The notes beneath the pieces are model-generated. The model saw nothing but the letters and a program-made list of their open reading frames with translations. It had not been told where the DNA came from and did not search any database. A stretch of DNA of 64,000 bases from an uncultured Aquimarina sp. (GTDB lineage: Bacteria > Bacteroidota > Bacteroidia > Flavobacteriales > Flavobacteriaceae). Below, one piece after another: positions 26,101-33,429 of this stretch (positions within the stretch are counted from its first letter, which is position 1; each line of letters opens with the position of its first letter). The stretch is taken from assembly GCA_947500845.1 (NCBI GenBank), contig CANMTP010000003.1, positions 186,001 through 250,000 on the forward strand, in the 5' to 3' direction. Both the position numbers and the translations under genes were made by a program.

Positions 26101-26816
26101 TCATTGGTGGCTTCGAGAAGTCTAAATGTTCTTCCGCCATTTACTGATTTGTAAATACCCTTACCTTGATAGAATGCTCCACCTGCTCCTGCAGAATTAC
26201 CAAGACGTTCACCAGAACCATAATACCAGATTCTTTCTTTTCCTGGTCTTGGATCCTGCACAATACACGTAATGCTAGGAGACTGTCTACTGTTAGTCAC
26301 CTTCCTCCAGGTTTGTCCTCCATCTGTAGAGCGCCATAATCCACCAGACACTCCACCGGCAAGAATGATATTCTCGTTAGTACGATCAATAGCTAATGCT
26401 CTAGTTCGACCACCTACATTAAAAGGACCTCTATTCTTCCAGTATGAAAAACGAGCAGCCTTTGATGATTTTGCGGCAGACGCAATAGCTTGTTTTGAAT
26501 CATTTCCGATAGCAATCTTACTAGAAAATTTAAGCTCTGCCTCTCTTTTAAGAATTTTACCGGTTTTTGGATCTTCGAATCGACCAAACTCCCAATCATA
26601 TCTATCAATTGCGTTATCGCCTACAGCTTGAATATCTGCTGTATTATCATGAAGCTTGGACATTTTATAAGCCTTATGACCTTGATTATGAGCTTTGGCT
26701 CCTTTTGAATCTGCTTCTGTTTTAAGTTGTGTAGATTGAGCGTTCACAGAAGTAATGATTCCCATTAGGGAAAACGCCCAAACCAAATGTTTGAGATAAA
26801 ATAAAAATGTTTTCAT
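23124..26816 (-). CDS. Secreted beta-propeller protein with T9SS type A sorting domain
   Basis: A 1230-residue exported protein. The signal peptide is at 1-27 (ending TSVNAQS). Residues about 125-860 hold VPS10/sialidase-like propeller repeats with Asp-boxes such as SVNGGRTF, STDGGQTW and TENGGDTW. A beta-sandwich region (about 870-1130) follows. The last ~75 residues form a type A C-terminal domain (PNPSSDVFRFNL..., ending FSANVKLVRR), which directs export by T9SS and usually surface attachment. The repeats resemble glycoside hydrolase or peptidase propellers, but no catalytic residues can be assigned. The final Lys-Leu-Val-Arg-Arg is typical of such CTDs. Its partner SprE is encoded at 58.7-61.3 kb. 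Confidence 0.87.
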   Translation of the reverse strand: MKTFLFYLKHLVWAFSLMGIITSVNAQSTQLKTEADSKGAKAHNQGHKAYKMSKLHDNTADIQAVGDNAIDRYDWEFGRFEDPKTGKILKREAELKFSSKIAIGNDSKQAIASAAKSSKAARFSYWKNRGPFNVGGRTRALAIDRTNENIILAGGVSGGLWRSTDGGQTWRKVTNSRQSPSITCIVQDPRPGKERIWYYGSGERLGNSAGAGGAFYQGKGIYKSVNGGRTFRLLEATNDNDVRGFGALDLINSIAINPTNGDIYAGTILGIQRSQDDGRTFTEVLSGGFDSKGEVMITPSGKIYAALDSEGDPNNGYFTSTDGDTWTEISPNILSELPGQYGRTVMEADPSNEDTVYFFTEAIGVPGLTALLLKYDSTATTPEETWTDLSANLPTTIGGSVGNLNLQGGYNMVIEVSPADPNLMFVGGTNIYRSTTGFTTPTGQESWIGGYSPINNVSTYPGQHPDQHALLFYPSNPNKVLSGSDGGVAVTEDITTSLSAEEPVDWTSLNNGYLTTQPYHVSFDPEANSDDLVAGFQDNGTWFTDSTDPTAPWIEDFGGDGSYNAIADGGRTRYVSSQRGNVYRFNFNETGEFESFTRVRPAGANNLAFVAPFVLDPNNDNIMYLPAGNRIWRNNNLDEIPLFSNAFATVNWVDLPNSDTPSGTSITSLDVSDYPVANRLYYGTNGGQVYRMDNANLDGQEAIDITTGKGLPVGFVNDINVDPSDADRVIVTFSNYGVISLFLTENGGDTWTNISGNLEENADGTGNGPSVRSTAFLGGSQGFFGSRLQKIYAATSTGLYYTNRLNGEGTRWIKEPFAIGNAVTDEVKTRKDGFIALSAHGNGLYSARFPIFNQLPENTLSVAYLLPDLLVAENSEDIEIDVTDLFVQSNGNPVDIEFTNSNPELVTASLNGNTITLSFAPDSLGDATIGLIATSGNEQVAEGFTVSISEFAIYQQNAAAVSSLPSQNFLDFGALVQSADDFTIPEGNSWTIERILAFGGANNSPELTSATVIIYADNGGVPGDEVYNSGEIVPISELNDTNMNLLLPSAVTIESGTYWITVYANLAFGAAQQQWFWSAQNAGIGQESHLKDPGNLFGAGALDWTPVTSAFGRGPYDQVFQIYGEIDDAGAGIGTELNKEPLATLEGKTSALVFPNPSSDVFRFNLKDLKIKERVDISIFNITGNLVYQKSGLDTDSTVFDWNASGITPGFYFAKITSDTFSANVKLVRR

Positions 26817-26843
26817 TTTTTAAGCTGATTTGTGAGTAATTCG

Positions 26844-26851
26844 CAAATCTA
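26844..26851 (-). promoter_or_regulatory. Probable -7 element for the T9SS cargo gene
   Basis: On the minus strand this reads TAGATTTG, an exact TAnnTTTG. The expected start would be near 26838, about 22 nt before the ATG at 26816. The -33 box at the right distance is poor (TTTC-like), so confidence is moderate. Confidence 0.4.
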
Positions 26852-26902
26852 ACTTAAATTTTCGAATTTTTTTCTTAAAATTTAAGGAAATTTAAGAGTT
26901 TA

Positions 26903-27277
26903 TCATCTTCTTTGTAGTACTACCTCCAAACTTTCTGTAATTACATGGCAGATATCCTCATCTACAACAATGGGTTCGCTGGTTTTATCGTTGTATCCAT
27001 TTTTGCTAACCGTAATGATGTAGGTTCCTGCTCTTTCGAACGCTCCAATAAAATTATTAGCACCTGTAAAGTTTTCAAGTGTTTCTTTATATTCATTATC
27101 GATGGCTACCACGGTTACTCCCTCTGTTAAAAATTCTCCTGCTATACCATCTTTTACGGTTACTTCTAGACCTGCTCGTAATTCTTCGGTACAAAAAACA
27201 GGATCTTGCGTTTGATCATCATCGTTGTTACATGCATAACATAGTAGTACAGTACTTATTAAAAAAAACTTCTTCAT
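26903..27277 (-). CDS. Lipoprotein with carboxypeptidase-regulatory-like fold
   Basis: A 124-residue lipoprotein: signal and lipobox FFLISTVLLCYACNNDDDQ, with an acidic stretch after the Cys that is common in surface lipoproteins. The rest (about 30-120) has the pattern of a transthyretin-like/CarboxypepD_reg beta-sandwich: LEVTVKDGIAGEFLTEGVTV and a later GTYIITVSKNGYNDK, ending in a short beta strand (LEVVLQRR). Such modules bind or stabilise partners at the surface. The two cysteines (about 29 and 111) may form a disulfide. It lies 86 nt upstream of the T9SS cargo gene on the same strand, though that gene has its own putative promoter. Confidence 0.7.
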   Translation of the reverse strand: MKKFFLISTVLLCYACNNDDDQTQDPVFCTEELRAGLEVTVKDGIAGEFLTEGVTVVAIDNEYKETLENFTGANNFIGAFERAGTYIITVSKNGYNDKTSEPIVVDEDICHVITESLEVVLQRR

Positions 27278-27370
27278 TTTTTTATATATTTTGATCCACT
27301 TCCCTTTAACTATATACTAGATGCTTTTAAAATGTGATGGTTGCGTTTTACTTCTTTTCAAGTATAGTTC

Positions 27371-27406
27371 AAAAAAATGAAGCATTTACAAAACGTAAAT
27401 GCTTCA
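27371..27406 (-). terminator. Terminator downstream of the aldehyde dehydrogenase gene
   Basis: A perfect 12-bp stem (arms 27378-27389 and 27395-27406) encloses a 5-nt loop. In the minus-strand RNA it is followed by seven U residues (the A run at 27371-27377). It is a strong intrinsic terminator about 215 nt past the dehydrogenase stop. Confidence 0.85.
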
Positions 27407-27478
27407 AAACTATTTTGTCATACAACAAATTAGGTTCTAGTTTAATATAACGTTGGTATTTTTAACCAATACATCTTT

Positions 27479-27554
27479 TATCCCATCCCAGCCCTTCCCT
27501 TTGGGAAGGTGGTCAAAAAGTCCTTTCCTCTGGAAAGGATTTAGGATAGGAGAC
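27479..27554. repeat. Two inverted palindromic repeats (REPIN-like pair)
   Basis: Left unit: CCCATCCCAGCCCTTCCC with TTTGGGAAGG. Right unit, inverted: CCTTTCC TCT GGAAAGG with ATTTAGGATAGG. Each has its own stem, and the outer ends also complement one another, so the pair can fold as one long hairpin. The units belong to the same loose family as the repeats at 14775 and 49600. Confidence 0.65.
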
Positions 27555-27621
27555 ATTCCTATTTATCAAGCAAATAAATATCTTACAATTATCAATGCCA
27601 TGTTGAACTACAGCCAACAAA

Positions 27622-29178
27622 TTATTCCAAATCGAACTTGATCCCTTGCGCCAAGGGTAATTCTGTGGTGTAGTTTATAGTGTTGGTTTGTCTACGCATA
27701 TAAACTTTCCAGGCATCAGAACCTGATTCACGACCGCCCCCTGTATCTTTTTCTCCGCCAAATGCACCACCAATCTCTGCGCCAGAGGTCCCGATATTAA
27801 CATTGGCAATCCCACAATCTGACCCTGCATGAGAAAGAAAATGTTCTGCTTCGCGCAGGTTATTAGTCATAATTGCTGATGACAATCCTTGAGCTACCCC
27901 ATTTTGAATTTCGATAGCACTTTCTACATCACCACTATATTTCAAAAGATATAGCACAGGAGCAAAAGTTTCATGCTGAACAATCTCAAAAGAATTTTTG
28001 GCTTCAGCTATCGCAGGTTTTACGTAACAACCACTCTCATATCCTTCACCAGAAAGTACTCCTCCTTCTACCACAATATTACCCCCTTCTTGTACTACTT
28101 TTTCAAGTGCATTTTGATATCCTTTTACGGCATCTTTATCGATTAATGGGCCTACATGATTATTTTCATCCAAAGGATTACCAATTCTTAATTGCCCATA
28201 CGCATCGACAACTGCTTTTTTAACCTTGTCATAAATGGATTCGTGAATAATCAATCTTCGAGTTGAGGTACAGCGTTGTCCAGCGGTTCCTACAGCTCCA
28301 AAAACGGCCCCAATCACTGTCATTTTCATATCGGCATCTGGCGTTACAATAATAGCGTTGTTTCCACCTAACTCGAGCAGTGATTTACCAAGGCGCTCTC
28401 CAACCGTAGCTGCTACGATCTTACCCATACGAGTAGAACCCGTTGCAGAAATTAGTGGAACTCTTTTATCGCTAGTCATCATTTCTCCCACCTTATAGTC
28501 ACCATTGATCAGGCAAGAAATTCCTTCGGGCAGCTTATTTTCTTTTAATACTTTGGCAATAATATTTTGGCAGGCAATACCACATAAAGGTGTTTTTTCG
28601 CTGGGTTTCCATACACAAACATCTCCACAAATCCATGCCAAAGCAGTGTTCCATGCCCATACGGCAACAGGAAAGTTAAATGCTGAAATAATACCAACGA
28701 TCCCTAGTGGATGATACTGCTCATACATTCTATGTCCAGGACGTTCTGAGTGCATTGTAAATCCATGCAATTGTCGTGACAGGCCGACCGCAAAATCACA
28801 TATATCGATCATCTCTTGCACCTCACCCAATCCCTCTTGATAGGATTTTCCCATTTCATAAGAGACTAATTTACCAAGCGGTTCTTTGAGTCTACGAAGT
28901 TCTACACCGAACTGTCGTACAATCTCTCCTCGTTGTGGAGCTGGCATTACCCTCCAGGATTTAAATGCTTCGGATGCAGTCTGAATTACTTTTTCATAAT
29001 CTTCCTTTGTAGTAGTTTCAACTTTCCCGATTAGCTCACCATCTACAGGCGAATACGATGAAATTGTTTCTTGAGAAGAAAACCAGTTTGCTCCGGTTGA
29101 AGTTCCTTTATTATGATCTGAAACGCCTAATTGTTTTAGTGCTTCTTCGATTCCGAAATCTGCTATTGCTGTTGCCAT
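27622..29178 (-). CDS. Aldehyde dehydrogenase, ALDH7 (aminoadipate-semialdehyde) type
   Basis: A 518-residue NAD-dependent enzyme. The catalytic Cys lies in GQRCTSTRRLIIHE and the general base Glu in LELGGNNAI; both fit the ALDH7/antiquitin group, including the AmaB-type L-piperidine-6-carboxylate (aminoadipate semialdehyde) dehydrogenase of lysine breakdown. Cofactor-binding segments (ATGSTRMG near 240) are intact. Because the 3-hydroxyanthranilate dioxygenase gene is the upstream neighbour, a role as aminomuconate-semialdehyde dehydrogenase was considered, but those enzymes have a different Cys context. ATG at 29178; the terminator lies downstream at 27371-27406. Confidence 0.87.
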   Translation of the reverse strand: MATAIADFGIEEALKQLGVSDHNKGTSTGANWFSSQETISSYSPVDGELIGKVETTTKEDYEKVIQTASEAFKSWRVMPAPQRGEIVRQFGVELRRLKEPLGKLVSYEMGKSYQEGLGEVQEMIDICDFAVGLSRQLHGFTMHSERPGHRMYEQYHPLGIVGIISAFNFPVAVWAWNTALAWICGDVCVWKPSEKTPLCGIACQNIIAKVLKENKLPEGISCLINGDYKVGEMMTSDKRVPLISATGSTRMGKIVAATVGERLGKSLLELGGNNAIIVTPDADMKMTVIGAVFGAVGTAGQRCTSTRRLIIHESIYDKVKKAVVDAYGQLRIGNPLDENNHVGPLIDKDAVKGYQNALEKVVQEGGNIVVEGGVLSGEGYESGCYVKPAIAEAKNSFEIVQHETFAPVLYLLKYSGDVESAIEIQNGVAQGLSSAIMTNNLREAEHFLSHAGSDCGIANVNIGTSGAEIGGAFGGEKDTGGGRESGSDAWKVYMRRQTNTINYTTELPLAQGIKFDLE

Positions 29179-29334
29179 GTTGTTTGTTACTTTTTAAAAA
29201 GGTAAAGATACTGCGTTTTGCAGATAAATTAAATTTTGATCTGTTCTTATGTCAATTTTTAGTGAATCTCTTCGAAAACCATGTAAAAAAAATCAATTTT
29301 TCAAAAACTTGGTAGGTTACGAATTAATTTGGTT

Positions 29335-29877
29335 CTACACTTCTTCAGAAACAAATCGGGGATCTGTGGGCATTACAGTACCACAATTATTGCAAGTTCG
29401 TAAAACTTCGCTTTCATAAAAATGCTTGAAATGTTTCAGGAAATCTTTTTCAATATCATTAAGCATAAAATATACCTCATGCAATTTGTTATTGCAATGA
29501 TCACAAAACCATAATAATCCATCTTTTGCATCAAGGGCTACCCGTTTTCTTTCGATTACCAAACCAATAGATCCTTCTTGTCGAACAGGTGAATGTGGCA
29601 CCTTTGCGGGATGTAAGTACATATCCCCCGGACCTAATTTCATCGTTTTCTTTTGTCCATCTTCCTGAATATGCACTTCGATGTTCCCTTCTAGCTGATA
29701 AAAAAGTTCTTCGGTTTCGTTATAATGGTAATCTTTTCTTGCATTGGGACCTCCAACAATCATTACTATATAATCACCGGCATCTTTATATAAGTTTTTA
29801 TTCCCAACAGGAGGCTTTAAAGTATCACGATTTTCTTCAATCCATTTTATAAGATTGAAAGGTTTTTGAATAGCCAT
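29335..29877 (-). CDS. nbaC: 3-hydroxyanthranilate 3,4-dioxygenase
   Basis: Opens the ring of 3-hydroxyanthranilate in the kynurenine route of tryptophan breakdown, giving 2-amino-3-carboxymuconate semialdehyde. The 180-residue cupin has the iron ligands His and Glu in KDYHYNETEELFYQLEG and a second His in LHPAKVPHSPVR. The C-terminus carries a rubredoxin-like site of two Cys pairs (CDHC and CNNC), typical of the bacterial enzyme and absent from the animal one. ATG at 29877. Other kynurenine-pathway genes are not in the window, apart from the ALDH downstream, which may or may not serve the same path. Confidence 0.93.
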   Translation of the reverse strand: MAIQKPFNLIKWIEENRDTLKPPVGNKNLYKDAGDYIVMIVGGPNARKDYHYNETEELFYQLEGNIEVHIQEDGQKKTMKLGPGDMYLHPAKVPHSPVRQEGSIGLVIERKRVALDAKDGLLWFCDHCNNKLHEVYFMLNDIEKDFLKHFKHFYESEVLRTCNNCGTVMPTDPRFVSEEV

Positions 29878-30056
29878 GCGCTTTATTTTTTAGAATATAA
29901 AATTACGGTTTTGTGAAGGAAATTTATTATAAATTGAAGTAATCTTAATTACAAATTTGTTTTAAATTATAGATAATAAAATAATGAAACACAAAATTTA
30001 CATCTCATTAATTAGGAAGAATTTAAAAAGCGTAGATGAATTCTTAGTACTAATAT

Positions 30057-30082
30057 AAAAAAAAGCGAACCTAGGTTCGCTT
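30057..30082 (-). terminator. Terminator of the Gly-Gly peptide gene
   Basis: The palindrome AAGCGAACCTAGGTTCGCTT (30063-30082) gives an 8-bp stem with CTAG at the tip. In minus-strand RNA it is followed by a U run (A run ending at 30062). It lies 10 nt past the peptide stop. Confidence 0.85.
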
Positions 30083-30092
30083 AATTATAAAA

Positions 30093-30305
30093 TTAACATC
30101 CTGTGTCTTCATATTCCAAACTTCCATCGATTGGACATGGTATAGAGCAAGGTTGTGTAATGAATATAGGAAACATACTGTTTCCCGGTCTAAAAATACA
30201 ACTACAACAATCATCAAAAATAGGAACTATCCCACCTCTTACAGACTTTTGCTCATTCTTACTTAGTTTTTTGGTGTTTTCGATGTTTAAAACTTTTTTT
30301 AGCAT
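30093..30305 (-). CDS. Gly-Gly leader, cysteine-rich secreted peptide (bacteriocin/RiPP-like precursor)
   Basis: A 70-residue peptide. The N-terminus MLKKVLNIENTKKLSKNEQK with SVRGG is a double-glycine leader of the type cleaved by C39-peptidase ABC exporters; the predicted cut is after Gly25. The core of 45 residues (starting IVPIFDD) has six cysteines (33, 34, 36, 53, 57, 70), which suggests disulfides or modification. Similar KKLSKxEQKxVxGG leaders are known in flavobacterial bacteriocin-like families. No exporter, C39 peptidase or modifying enzyme lies in the neighbourhood, so such partners would have to act in trans. The strong terminator directly downstream indicates a monocistronic gene. 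Confidence 0.75.
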   Translation of the reverse strand: MLKKVLNIENTKKLSKNEQKSVRGGIVPIFDDCCSCIFRPGNSMFPIFITQPCSIPCPIDGSLEYEDTGC

Positions 30306-30678
30306 ACTATTAAATTGGATTTGTTATAGTAATAAAGTTAAAAAATATTATGCCTAAATATCTAATTTTTAGAAAATTAAATTTCTTTCGCCAAATGTTT
30401 CGTCAAAATTGTTCTCTAGGTTGTAGAAACATAGTATATGGGATATACTTTTTAAGTGAAATTAGTTGGATTACACATTTAGCTTTAATTAATCATTCAA
30501 TGCTAAATTGAAAAAATCCCGACAATCATTTGGATTAATTCGAATAGATTTATTCGACTCTTTTTAGTTGCAAACCAAGAGTATTATTAAAAAGAAATCG
30601 CCCCAACAAGATTTCTCTTGTAGAGCGATTCCCAACTAAATAACCAACCAAAAAGTTAAATATTGTTTAGCGCGATCC
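30306..30678. other. Intergenic region upstream of the Gly-Gly peptide gene
   Basis: The 373-nt gap has no supported coding sequence. It should contain the peptide gene's promoter and leader (not identified; no exact TAnnTTTG on the minus strand) and ends with the terminator of the upstream lipoprotein gene (30591-30631). Confidence 0.6.
30591..30631 (-). terminator. Terminator of the lipoprotein gene at 30679
   Basis: Outer stem AATCGC/GCGATT (30596-30601 with 30625-30630) and inner stem ACAAGA/TCTTGT (30606-30611 with 30616-30621) make a two-part hairpin. The minus-strand RNA continues into UCUUUUU. It is about 50 nt past the stop of the 310-residue lipoprotein gene. Confidence 0.75.
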
Positions 30679-31611
30679 TTACTTTTTATTTTCAAGCTTC
30701 ATGAAATCGGCTTTTTTATATCGTTTAGTTTCGTTCTGAGAAGGTTTTCCATTCTCAGAACTCTTAAATTGAATACGTCCTCTTCCAACAAATTCATAAA
30801 CAGTTTCAGAAGCAGGATGAAACAATTCTATTTTACTGTCATTTATAACGGATAATTCGAAGAATTCATTGCCCAGGTAATCGTAACTAAGTGTTAAAGT
30901 TTTCCTATCAAAAGTGTTAATGATATCGTTAACCTCGTAAAACCCTGTATAATCGTAAAAAATATCATTGATCGGAAGTCCGTTTTGATCCTGTGAACTT
31001 TTGAAGTTTTCTCCAGCTCCAAAATATTCAAATTTTAAATAGTTTTCATTATCAAATTCATTTAGCACTCCGAATTCGCTGGTATATACTTTTTCCCATA
31101 CTCTATACTCCTGGAGAAAATAATGGATGTTGTCATAAAATACACGGTCAAAATCAAACGTACTTCTTTGGTATCCCACTAGATAATAGCTGGTATTGGT
31201 TACGCCGTCATATAATTCGATTTCATTACGCGATAATTGCGACACTACTAGTTCATAAACTCCATCGATATCATGATCAATATCTATTGTCATTCTAAAG
31301 GTATCATAAAAGCCTACATCTAATCCAAAACCATTTCCATTACTACCCATCCCTACCAGATTGTTGTTCGCAAAGAATGTTCCATTCCTAAAAGAAACTG
31401 TAAACGCTTTTTGTAAAAACGGAATCTCGCCATTGCCGCTCGTACGTTCAATATCAACGTACCAAATCTCATAAGTACTTAATAGAGCATTTAAGTTAAT
31501 GCCTGCTGGTTCTTCGATAAAAACGTCCTCTTCGACAATAACCTCTGTTACACAAGACGTTAATAATAATGATCCAAATAAAATAACCGAAAGTAATTTT
31601 AGCGTTTTCAT
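30679..31611 (-). CDS. Conserved flavobacterial lipoprotein
   Basis: A 310-residue lipoprotein (signal ending LLLTSCVTEV, lipid on that Cys) followed by an acidic stretch and a large beta-rich domain (about 40-270) with many aromatic residues (WYVDIERTSGNGEIPFLQ, YYLVGYQRS, FLQEYRVWEK). I recognise the pattern as a conserved flavobacterial family often mislabelled as nicotinic acid mononucleotide adenylyltransferase; no nucleotide-binding motif (HxGH or SxTxxR) is present, so that label is not supported. The C-terminal tail (about 280-310) is Lys-rich. It is divergent from gpsA. Confidence 0.72.
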   Translation of the reverse strand: MKTLKLLSVILFGSLLLTSCVTEVIVEEDVFIEEPAGINLNALLSTYEIWYVDIERTSGNGEIPFLQKAFTVSFRNGTFFANNNLVGMGSNGNGFGLDVGFYDTFRMTIDIDHDIDGVYELVVSQLSRNEIELYDGVTNTSYYLVGYQRSTFDFDRVFYDNIHYFLQEYRVWEKVYTSEFGVLNEFDNENYLKFEYFGAGENFKSSQDQNGLPINDIFYDYTGFYEVNDIINTFDRKTLTLSYDYLGNEFFELSVINDSKIELFHPASETVYEFVGRGRIQFKSSENGKPSQNETKRYKKADFMKLENKK

Positions 31612-31685
31612 AAGCTATGTATTTTCTATTTCCCTAACTTAAAACCAAAACATATGCCAAACTTACAACATACTGATTATCAGAT

Positions 31686-31717
31686 TTTTAATTTAAAGGG
31701 TATTTTACTTATTTTTG
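31686..31717 (+). promoter_or_regulatory. Probable gpsA promoter
   Basis: TATTTTTG at 31710-31717 is an exact TAnnTTTG. TTTT at 31686-31689 lies 20 nt upstream as an imperfect -33 box. The expected start, near 31724, leaves about 11 nt before the ATG. Confidence 0.4.
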
Positions 31718-31734
31718 AACTCACAATTTTTTGA

Positions 31735-32730
31735 ATGGAAAAAAAACTAAAATTTGCGGTCCTTGGTGGTGGTAGTTGGGCTACCGCTATTGTAAAAATG
31801 CTAACTGAAAACCTTGATGAAGTTGGTTGGTACATGCGAAGTGTATATGCCCTTGAACATCTAAAAAGACAACAGCACAACCCTAATTACCTTAGTTCGG
31901 TAGAATTTAAATTAGAACAGCTAAAACTTACCAATGATATCAATGAAGCTGTGGCGTATGCAGATTATTTAATTTTTGCTATTCCATCGGCATTTTTGCA
32001 TAGTGAATTAGAAAAACTTACCGAGTCTTTAAAGGACAAAGTAATTTTTTCTGCTATTAAAGGGATCGTACCAGAAACTGGATTGATCGTTGGAGAACAT
32101 TTTCATGACGAATATAATATTCCATTCAATAATATTGGTGTAATAACAGGACCCTGTCATGCTGAAGAAGTAGCACTTGAACGACTTTCTTATCTTACCA
32201 TTGCTTCTAACGATGAAGAAAAAGCGAAGGTAATTGCTAAAAACTTAAGTAGCGACTATATCAAATGTAAAACCAGTGATGATATTATTGGTACAGAGTA
32301 TGCTGCAGTGCTCAAGAATATTTATGCTGTAGCTGCAGGAATTGCACATGGATTAGGATATGGGGATAATTTCCAAAGTGTTTTGATGAGTAATGCAATT
32401 CGTGAGATGAAGCGTTTCATTAAAAAAGTACATAAAATGAAACGCAACATTAACAACTCTGCATACCTGGGAGATTTGTTAGTGACAGGTTATTCTGTTT
32501 TTTCGCGTAATCGTATGTTTGGTAATATGATTGGTAAAGGATACACCGTAAAAAGTGCACAAATGGAAATGAACATGGTGGCCGAAGGATATTATGCTGC
32601 CAAAACAGCTTACGAAATGAAAGCTACCAAAAGTGCAAGAACACCTATTATAGATGCCGTTCATGATATTCTTTATGAAAACAAAAATCCCAAAAAGATT
32701 TTCAAGAAATTAGCAGAAAAATTAGACTAA
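31735..32730 (+). CDS. gpsA: Glycerol-3-phosphate dehydrogenase [NAD(P)+]
   Basis: Makes sn-glycerol 3-phosphate from dihydroxyacetone phosphate for phospholipid synthesis. The 331-residue cytoplasmic enzyme has the Rossmann GGGSWATAIVKML motif at about 10-22 (GxGxWA/GxA variant), FAIPSAFL near 84 and the catalytic Lys in EYAAVLKNIYAVAAGIAHG (about 188-206). SAIKGI is the conserved loop before the phosphate site. Length and motif spacing fit the Bacteroidota form. It is monocistronic, with a promoter candidate just upstream and a 226-nt gap after it. Confidence 0.92.
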   Translation: MEKKLKFAVLGGGSWATAIVKMLTENLDEVGWYMRSVYALEHLKRQQHNPNYLSSVEFKLEQLKLTNDINEAVAYADYLIFAIPSAFLHSELEKLTESLKDKVIFSAIKGIVPETGLIVGEHFHDEYNIPFNNIGVITGPCHAEEVALERLSYLTIASNDEEKAKVIAKNLSSDYIKCKTSDDIIGTEYAAVLKNIYAVAAGIAHGLGYGDNFQSVLMSNAIREMKRFIKKVHKMKRNINNSAYLGDLLVTGYSVFSRNRMFGNMIGKGYTVKSAQMEMNMVAEGYYAAKTAYEMKATKSARTPIIDAVHDILYENKNPKKIFKKLAEKLD

Positions 32731-32956
32731 ATTAGAGATTAATGCGCTGCGCTTTAAGAAGTGATTCTAAAGAATCTTTAAAACCTGCGATGATCAAATT
32801 ACAAATTATAACAGTATTTAAATATTACTCTTATCTCGAGAGCGTAGAATCAAGAAATCCTATATCTATTTTACTTAAGTGTATTTTAACTAAATAAGGT
32901 ATGCTTCAAAGAAGATTATTCTTATTTTTCAGTATTCCTTTTATAATCGCAACTTA

Positions 32957-33412
32957 ATGAAGAAACTCATCGAAACATTTTATACCGGTTTACGTGATCT
33001 TGATGCTGATAAAATGGTATCATGTTATCATAAAGATGTTGTTTTTGAAGATCCTGCCTTTGGAAAACTAGAAGGAGATCGAGCCAAAAACATGTGGCGT
33101 ATGCTTTGCCAAAATGCAAAAAATTTTAAAGTTGAATTTTCAGAGGTTGAAGCCAATGATCAAAAGGGCTCTGCACATTGGGAAGCTTGGTATACTTTTA
33201 GCAAAACAGGTAGACCAGTCCATAATAGAATTGATGCTCAATTTGAGTTTAAAGATGGGAAAATTATAAAACACATAGATCATTTTAACCTTCATCGATG
33301 GGCATCACAAGCTATGGGTTGGAAGGGTCAATTGCTGGGAGGCACAGGATTCTTTCAGAAAAAAATGATACAACAAACCAATCAAATGCTTGATAAATTT
33401 ATTGCTAATTGA
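32957..33412 (+). CDS. SnoaL-like (NTF2-fold) protein
   Basis: A 151-residue NTF2-fold protein: MKKLIETFYTGLRDLDADKM, CYHKDVVFEDPAFG and a long FEFKDGKIIKHIDHFNLHRW strand, then an extra C-terminal tail with RWASQAMGWKG. It is one of several small SnoaL-like proteins in this region. These fold into a cone that may bind a small ligand; no catalytic residue can be named with certainty. It is closely similar to the N-terminal part of the next gene, so the two look like a tandem duplication. ATG at 32957, 17 nt before the fusion gene. Confidence 0.82.
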   Translation: MKKLIETFYTGLRDLDADKMVSCYHKDVVFEDPAFGKLEGDRAKNMWRMLCQNAKNFKVEFSEVEANDQKGSAHWEAWYTFSKTGRPVHNRIDAQFEFKDGKIIKHIDHFNLHRWASQAMGWKGQLLGGTGFFQKKMIQQTNQMLDKFIAN

Positions 33413-33429
33413 TCTTTAATATATAACCC

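Larger units (their letters stand above)
27278..27621. other. Intergenic region with terminator and paired repeats
   Basis: This 344-nt gap between the small lipoprotein gene and the aldehyde dehydrogenase gene has no supported coding sequence. It holds the dehydrogenase terminator (27371-27406) and a pair of inverted palindromic repeats (27479-27554). The remainder is A+T-rich and should include the lipoprotein promoter, which I could not place. Confidence 0.7.

Noticed and set aside
30679-31611. Nicotinate mononucleotide adenylyltransferase
   Set aside because: Similar proteins carry this name in databases, but there is no nucleotidyltransferase motif; it is a lipoprotein with a beta-rich domain.
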